DNA of 64,000 nucleotides, taken from Eriocheir sinensis (Eukaryota; Arthropoda; Malacostraca; Decapoda; Varunidae). The translations under genes were made by a program, and so were the position numbers. The notes beneath the pieces are model-generated. The model was not told the DNA's origin. It made no database searches and saw only the letters and a list, made by a program, of their open reading frames with translations. Below are positions 58,991 through 64,000 of the stretch, one piece after another; positions within the stretch are counted from its first letter, which is position 1; each line of letters begins with the position of its first letter. The stretch is from positions 12,413,977 through 12,477,976 of the forward strand of contig NC_066549.1 in assembly GCF_024679095.1 (NCBI RefSeq), given 5' to 3'.

Positions 58991-60829
58991 TTCTGCTCTT
59001 CCCTCCCTGACAGACGAGACTGGATCTGTAACTCAGGACAGTAAACAGATGGCCAGAATCCTCAATAGTAATTTCGCATCCGTATTCACAGTCGAGGACA
59101 TCGAAACCATTCCCGAGGGTCCTGACCCACCGAGTGAGATCACGCCGCTGGAAATTGACACAATATGCGACCAAGAAGTAAAAAAGTACTTGGACAAACT
59201 CGACACGAACAAGTCAATGGGACCCGACAGTTTGTCCCCGCGGTTATTAAAAGAGCTTAAACAACAAATACTTCAACCACTCACTAACATATTCAACCGG
59301 TCAGTCCAACTAAACAAGGTCCCGGAAGACTGGAAGATGGCGAACGTAACACCGATTTTCAAAAAAGGAGACAAAAGCGTTGCATTAAACTACAGGCCCA
59401 TAAGTTTGACATCAGTGGCAGGAATAATACTCGAAAAGATTATTAGAGATAAACTTGTTAAGTTTCTAGAAAACAATAATATAATCTCCGACACCCAGCA
59501 TGGCTTCAGAAACAAGCGCTCCTGCCTAACGAATTTATTAGACTTCTTCCAAGGTATATATAAGAACTGGGATGCCCACATTCCCAGTGATGTTATATAC
59601 CTGGACTTTCAGAAAGCCTTCGACAAGGTACCGCACGAGCGACTCCTTAAGAAACTGCACTCGGCGGGCATCGGAGCCAATCTGATCGCGTGGATAAGAG
59701 ATTGGCTCACCGACAGAAAACAACGAGTACTACTCAACGGACAGCCTTCCGATTGGCTTCCAGTCACTAGTGGAGTGCCTCAAGGGTCAGTGCTGGGACC
59801 CATCCTCTTTATCATATATATCAATGACCTAGAATCAGGACTGAAATCCACAATATCGAAATTTGCAGATGACACCAAGGTGGGTGGAGATGCCCTCACA
59901 AAGACCGACTGCGAAATCATTCAGAAAGACCTCAATCACATTATCGAATGGTCGGAAAAATGGCAAATGTCTTTTAATGTTGACAAATGCAAAGTCATGC
60001 ACATTGGGTCCCAAAATAGTAACCATACATACATCATGAATGGGAGACCTCTGCAAGAGATGCAAGAGGAAAAGGATCTTGGAGTCACTATCAGCAGTGA
60101 CCTGAAACACGTGAATCACTGTAAATAAGCATACAACAAGGCCAACATTATGCTCGGGTTCATAGCGAGGAACTTCGAGTGTAAAACACCAGACGTGATG
60201 CTATCCTTGTATAATTCCATGGTAAGACCGCACCTCGAGTATGCAGTGCAGTTCTGGTCTCCCAATTACAGAAAGGACATTGCTCTACTGGAAAGGATTC
60301 AACGACGCGCCACAAAGATGATTCCAACCTTCAGGGCTCAACCGTACGAGGAACGACTCAAGCGACTCAATCTCTTTACATTGGAGAAAAGACGCCTACG
60401 AGGGGATATGATTCAAGTCTTTAAGTATCTAAAAAAGTTCAATAACGTCGATTACTCCAAATTCTTTGAACTGCAAACCAACTCAAGAACTAGAAATAAC
60501 GGTTTACCCATTCAGTCGAGTCGATGTAACACAGACATTGGAAGGAGTTTCTTTTCAAACCGAGTCATCCGCCATTGGAACAATCTTCCCTCAGAAGTAG
60601 TGAATGCGAATACCATCAACTCCTTCAATTATAGAATCGACCGTCATTTCGCTGCGTCGGGAGTAAACTGAATAACGAGGGGCTTCCATCTGCTCCTCAA
60701 TATCGAGGTGCTTTCATCTGCTCACCAAGCCCCAAGTGGCGATCGAGCAGATTAAATCACCCAAGCGGGCAACCTCGTAATGAGCCAATAGGCTTTCTGT
60801 TGCCTGCATTTCCATGTTTCCATGTTTCC
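58990..60829 (+). mobile_element. CR1-like LINE (family C1), long copy inserted in a minisatellite
   Basis: 5'-truncated element ending with a 3' UTR that contains gggcaacctcgtaatgagcc and a terminal tccatgttt repeat (60811-60829). 8-bp tandem ends instead of an A-tail are a CR1 hallmark. Minisatellite units of the same kind flank both sides. The exact 5' junction and target duplication were not resolved. Confidence 0.85.
59004..60671 (+). pseudogene. CR1-like reverse transcriptase with one internal stop
   Basis: A 5'-truncated LINE RT. Counted from the Met at 58959 (itself in flanking repeat), motifs are TDETGSVTQDSK (~18), GPDSLSP (~88), DWKMANVTPIFKKGDK (~124), NYRPISLTS (144-152), QHGFRNKRSCLTNLLDFF (180-197), motif A YLDFQKAFD (214-222), SGVPQGS (271-277) and the catalytic FADD (302-305). 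A TAA at 60126-60128 interrupts the frame after HVNHCK. The frame then continues unchanged in phase from AYNKANIMLGF through YRKDIALLERIQRRATKMIP and FFSNRVIRHWNNL to the final stop at 60671. The other copy (minus strand near 19000) has an Asn codon at this position. The endonuclease is missing. Catalytic residues are intact, so the copy decayed little before this stop appeared. Confidence 0.9.
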
Positions 60830-60839
60830 TTCAATAGCT

Positions 60840-61340
60840 CTCCTAATCTGATCTCCTTCTTCCTCCAAATGATGAAGAATTAGGATGAAAATACGGCGGA
60901 GAAGACAAGATCATTGGGTTGTAGTTCCATATTCCCTCGCCTTCCTTCTGCTCTTCTTTCCTTCCTTCCCTGTCTTTGCTAATCCGATCTTCTCTCTTTC
61001 CCCGAAATGATGAAGAATTAGTATGAAAAACACAGAAAAGGAGAAGGAAACGACTACACCAACAGGCCGCAGAGTTGTTCTTCGTCCCTGGCCTTCCTTC
61101 CACTCTTCCTTTCGCTCTTCCTTCCTTCCCGTTCTTTCTAATTTGATCTTCCCCTTTCCCAAGATAATAAACTGTCAGGATGAATAATACAAGAGTGGTG
61201 GAGGAGAAGAAGGAAAAGACCACACCAACAGACCGCTGGGTTGTCCTTCCCATGTCCCTCGCTGTCTTTCCATTCTTCCTTCCTTCCTTCCCCGTCTTTA
61301 CTACTCTGATCTCCCTCTTCCCTCAAATAAGGAATGTTAA
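60840..61340. repeat. Minisatellite (138-160 bp units), right of the LINE
   Basis: gatgaagaattag starts at 60871 and 61009 (138 bp). Diverged units follow with gataataaactgtcaggatg (61163) and ggaatgttaagatgaataat (61331). Unit content includes ccgatcttctctctttcccc and cttccttcccgt words. Minus frames are repetitive and not genes. Confidence 0.82.
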
Positions 61341-61383
61341 GATGAATAATGCAGAAGAGGAGGAGAGGATCGAGACCAGACCA

Positions 61384-61493
61384 AAAGACAGCACCTCCCC
61401 ATCACCACCACCACCACCACTACCACCACCAACACCGTCACCACCACCACCACCATCATCCCCATCGAAACCCCCACCCCCACCACCACTATC

Positions 61494-61525
<32 letters not shown>

Positions 61526-61598
61526 CACCGTCACCACCACCACCACCATCCCCATCGATACCCCCACCCCCACAAACACCATCGCCACTACCACTTTT
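61384..61598. repeat. (CAC)n microsatellite with an internal duplicate
   Basis: CAC/CAA trinucleotides. The block with caccatcatccccatcgaaa and accccca recurs as caccatccccatcgatac about 85 bp later. Confidence 0.93.
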
Positions 61599-61811
61599 GA
61601 TATGATGTTTTGCATAGTTCAGCTGAAAACAACAACTACCACCACCACCACTGCACTACACGGCTGTCTCACTCGGCCAGATTTACAGATTTTTTCCCAA
61701 CAGTTCTTCATACTTTTCAAATAATATTCTCAGCCCATCATAAGATTCAAAGGCCTTTTTTTCAACAATTTATTGATTCACGCACAAAGTCAGGAGTAGT
61801 ACATTGCTCTG

Positions 61812-61815
<4 letters not shown>

Positions 61816-61870
<55 letters not shown>
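61816..61870. repeat. (GT)n microsatellite
   Basis: Pure GT. Confidence 0.96.
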
Positions 61871-61873
<3 letters not shown>

Positions 61874-61929
61874 AAAGTGGCGGGCAAATAGCTTGATGGG
61901 AAGGAAGGTCACGTCTGCCGGGGTCTGAG

Positions 61930-62130
61930 GTCGGTGGTCTAAGAAGCTTCCCTCTCTCACATCAACTACTTTCCATGGACCGAAAAGGAGATTCACTGGG
62001 TTCTTATGAGTGTTGTTTTTTTATCACGTTCATGATATGGAAGGTTCATCTAACTACCACCAGGGTCATGAAACTATCCATGAAAATGACCACAACCCCT
62101 ACGAAAGCCTTGTCAAATGTATGTGCTTGC
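61930..62130 (+). mobile_element. TIR element (family M1, copy D), right end missing
   Basis: ctctctcacatcaactactt, gggttcttatgagtg, aactaccaccagggtcatga and aacccctacgaaagccttgt match copies A and C in order. The right terminal repeat is not visible. Confidence 0.72.
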
Positions 62131-62283
62131 AGACAGGCACCACCATCTACATTAGAATGATGATAATTTCAGTGCTCAGTCAGTTAAGACAGCCCAGTCT
62201 AACATTTTTGTCCGCAACGAGAGCTTTTTGTGGAAACTTGGAAAGAGGCATTTTTCAAGAGATTGCCCTTACTGGCTTAAAAC

Positions 62284-62520
62284 AATGCTTGCGTGACCAG
62301 GTCTTAGAGAACTTTATATATTCCTTTTACGTGACCAAAACTCGTGAAAACAGCACCAAGACACACATGCGTGACTAGGTCTTGGAGAACCTTCATATAT
62401 ACCTTTAACGTCATGAAAAATATTGAAAACATTCCAAGAAATGCTTGTGTGCTAGGTCTTGGATAACTTGTATGTCCTATTTACTTTACCGAAACTCTGG
62501 AAAAAGCCCAAGAAATATCC
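62284..62520. repeat. Diverged ~78-bp tandem repeat, three units
   Basis: gcgtgaccaggtcttagaga (62291), gcgtgactaggtcttggaga (62369) and tgtgctaggtcttggataac (near 62448) head units that also share a tacctttaacgt-like word. Confidence 0.75.
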
Positions 62521-63470
62521 ACACAAGTACCAAGATGTATATAGACCATAAATACTGCCAACAACTCAATCACAATTCTGCCACACGTGAGGGATGCCAG
62601 ATGAGGCCACGCACACACTCGAGGCCGCTGATGATCCAGCAAAGAATCTCCCATTTGTGAGCCGGACAATGTTTCGTGGCCATAGCAACACAGCATCGAG
62701 CCTGGACATCGCCACCACCCGCCACCCTTTCATATTACCTCGGAAAATCGATGCCAGCCCCCCCACCCACTCAACTACGCCCCCCACCACACACATTCAC
62801 ATACACTCTCCAAAAAAGTGAGGAAACGGAAAAGAGAAACAATATATAGATGAAAAAGAAGAGAAGAAGAATCAGGATATGAGAAAGGGTGAGGAGAATG
62901 AAGAGAAGGAACGGGAGATAAGATACACGAAGTATAAGCGGTAAAACATTGAGGAAACCAGTCGAGAGAGAAAAAAATGATCACGTTAAACCAAATATAC
63001 AGCTAACGACGGCAACTACCTTGCTAATATCATCAGAACAAGGAATGTTTTCTAATTTTGAATCTGTGAAAAAAAACTTATTGGAATCAATACTCGAGGA
63101 ATTGAAGAGTTTAATACAAAAATGAGAAAATGTTTATTCACTACTTTATGCTATATTTTTTTTAGTCACAAACAGATTTTCGTTTTTTTTTTGTCTTATG
63201 AAAAGCGAAAATGCGTCAAGAAGATCAGGCTGGGTTGGTTTTTCTAAACATCCAGTGGTTATTTCATGATCTCGGGTGTAAGCAACCGATGTGTGGGAGA
63301 CGAGTCAGAGTCGGAGAGGGACATGTGACGTCACGACTCAGCCGCCGCCGCTCAGGGAGAAGACCTTATTTTACTGACCTTGCAGTCGGTGAGGGGACTG
63401 GCTGGGGATCACGAGTCAAGGGTTGTGATCAGACCATGATGAATTAAAGTCCTCCCTACACACAAATACA
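62521..63470. other. Unique sequence, no gene seen
   Basis: About 950 bp of mixed content, A-rich 62810-63200. No domain in any frame. Confidence 0.4.
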
Positions 63471-63474
63471 CTCC

Positions 63475-63609
63475 GCTCCGACTGCTCAGTGGTTAAAGCT
63501 CTGCGCTGCCAGGTTTCGCGGCCTGACAGGTGGAGGTTTAAGCCCTGCTCAAGGTGGGATTTTGCCGCTGGCGATCATGAGTCAAAATGTGATTGGAGCG
63601 TGGGTGAGT

Positions 63610-63692
<83 letters not shown>

Positions 63693-63706
63693 ACACACAC
63701 ACACAC
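63475..63706 (+). mobile_element. tRNA-headed SINE with (CA)n tail (family S3), internally deleted
   Basis: The head has actgctcagtggttaaagct (A-box region) and ggaggtttaagccctgctc (a B-box with one change). A shortened body (ctggcgatcatgagtc ... gtgggtgagt) follows, then the (CA)n tail at 63611-63706. Compared with 13455-13785 about 140 bp of the middle are missing. Confidence 0.75.
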
Positions 63707-63879
63707 TCAGCAGGAGGGAACGGCATTCTTCCATTAACAAAGACACACAAGAAATTTTTTTTTTTCGTGTCTGTCCCTGCGGCGAGAGGCAGAGCAACCA
63801 AGTAAACTCCACCTGTATTTCACCTGTCCTGTCCTCCTGCATGTTACCTTTCCATCATGCTGTCTCTCCGTCCGTCTAT

Positions 63880-63905
63880 CTGTCTGTCTGTCTGTCTGTC
63901 TCTGT
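63880..63905. repeat. (CTGT)n microsatellite
   Basis: Short CTGT run; nothing else to the window end. Confidence 0.85.
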
Positions 63906-64000
63906 GTGTGAGTGGTGCCGTGTCTGCATTACTGTTTGATTATAAATGCATCTCATCGTGTTATCTGTGTTTTCGTTTGTGTCTGAATGTGTGTGCGCGT

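Overview
This window looks like eukaryotic, gene-poor nuclear DNA. The best guess is a decapod crustacean such as a crab or shrimp, judged from the extreme density of long pure (GT)n, (GA)n, (TA)n, (ACT)n and (GGA)n tracts combined with CR1-like and jockey-like non-LTR retrotransposon relics and tRNA-headed SINEs with (CA)n tails. The species call is inference. I see no bacterial-type genes, operons, rRNA or functional tRNA, and no host protein-coding gene that I can defend. Nearly all long open frames are simple repeats read as Leu/Cys/Val, Ser/Leu, His/Thr, Arg/Glu or Ser/Phe/Pro polymers.

Layout. 0.3-1.8 kb is a TTGTG/CTGTG pentanucleotide array. 2-12 kb holds microsatellites, a decayed RT relic (5.7 kb), two 3' tails of a jockey-like LINE, and a tRNA-headed SINE (6.25-6.98 kb) split by an inverted-repeat element that carries a 78-bp triplication. 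12.2-17.1 kb holds a fold-back element, (CA)n-tailed SINEs, a LINE ORF1 with zinc knuckles (14.1-14.8 kb), a GGAA tract, a TCAG higher-order array and another SINE. 18.3-20.2 kb is a dead CR1-like LINE on the minus strand, invaded by a SINE tail and ending at a 27-bp minisatellite. 22-25 kb holds a 78-bp hairpin, two tandem 188-bp terminal-inverted-repeat (TIR) elements, and a LINE fragment whose coding sequence contains a (TG)n expansion. 27-31 kb holds a second fold-back element, diverged tandem repeats and a 35-bp repeat array. 32-37 kb holds a SINE split by a TTA-flanked MITE (short non-autonomous DNA transposon), more LINE ends, and a LINE split by a TA-rich insert. 37-45 kb is SINE, microsatellites, minisatellites and two LINE fragments.

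46.3-48.05 kb (minus) carries the only uninterrupted reverse transcriptase frame in the window. It is followed by polypurine minisatellite DNA, a second CR1-like 3' end (49.7-50.3 kb) and a head-to-head pair of LINE fragments (51.4-51.9 kb). 54.2-55.7 kb is a compound TIR element of unresolved class. 57.0-58.3 kb is a 1.3-kb polypurine tract. 59.0-60.8 kb (plus) is a CR1-like LINE with a single internal stop in its RT frame, inserted into a ~138-bp minisatellite. The end of the window has more minisatellites, a MITE copy and a (CA)n-tailed SINE.

No genes work together here in a pathway. What the window shows is layers of mobile elements inserting into each other and into tandem repeats. Several microsatellites sit exactly at element tails or breakpoints, which suggests the elements seeded them. 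I did not find convincing evidence for a new enzymatic or defence system. The best candidates for undescribed material are the non-autonomous element families (6.4, 12.4/27.5, 22.2, 23.3-23.7, 32.3 and 54.2-55.7 kb).
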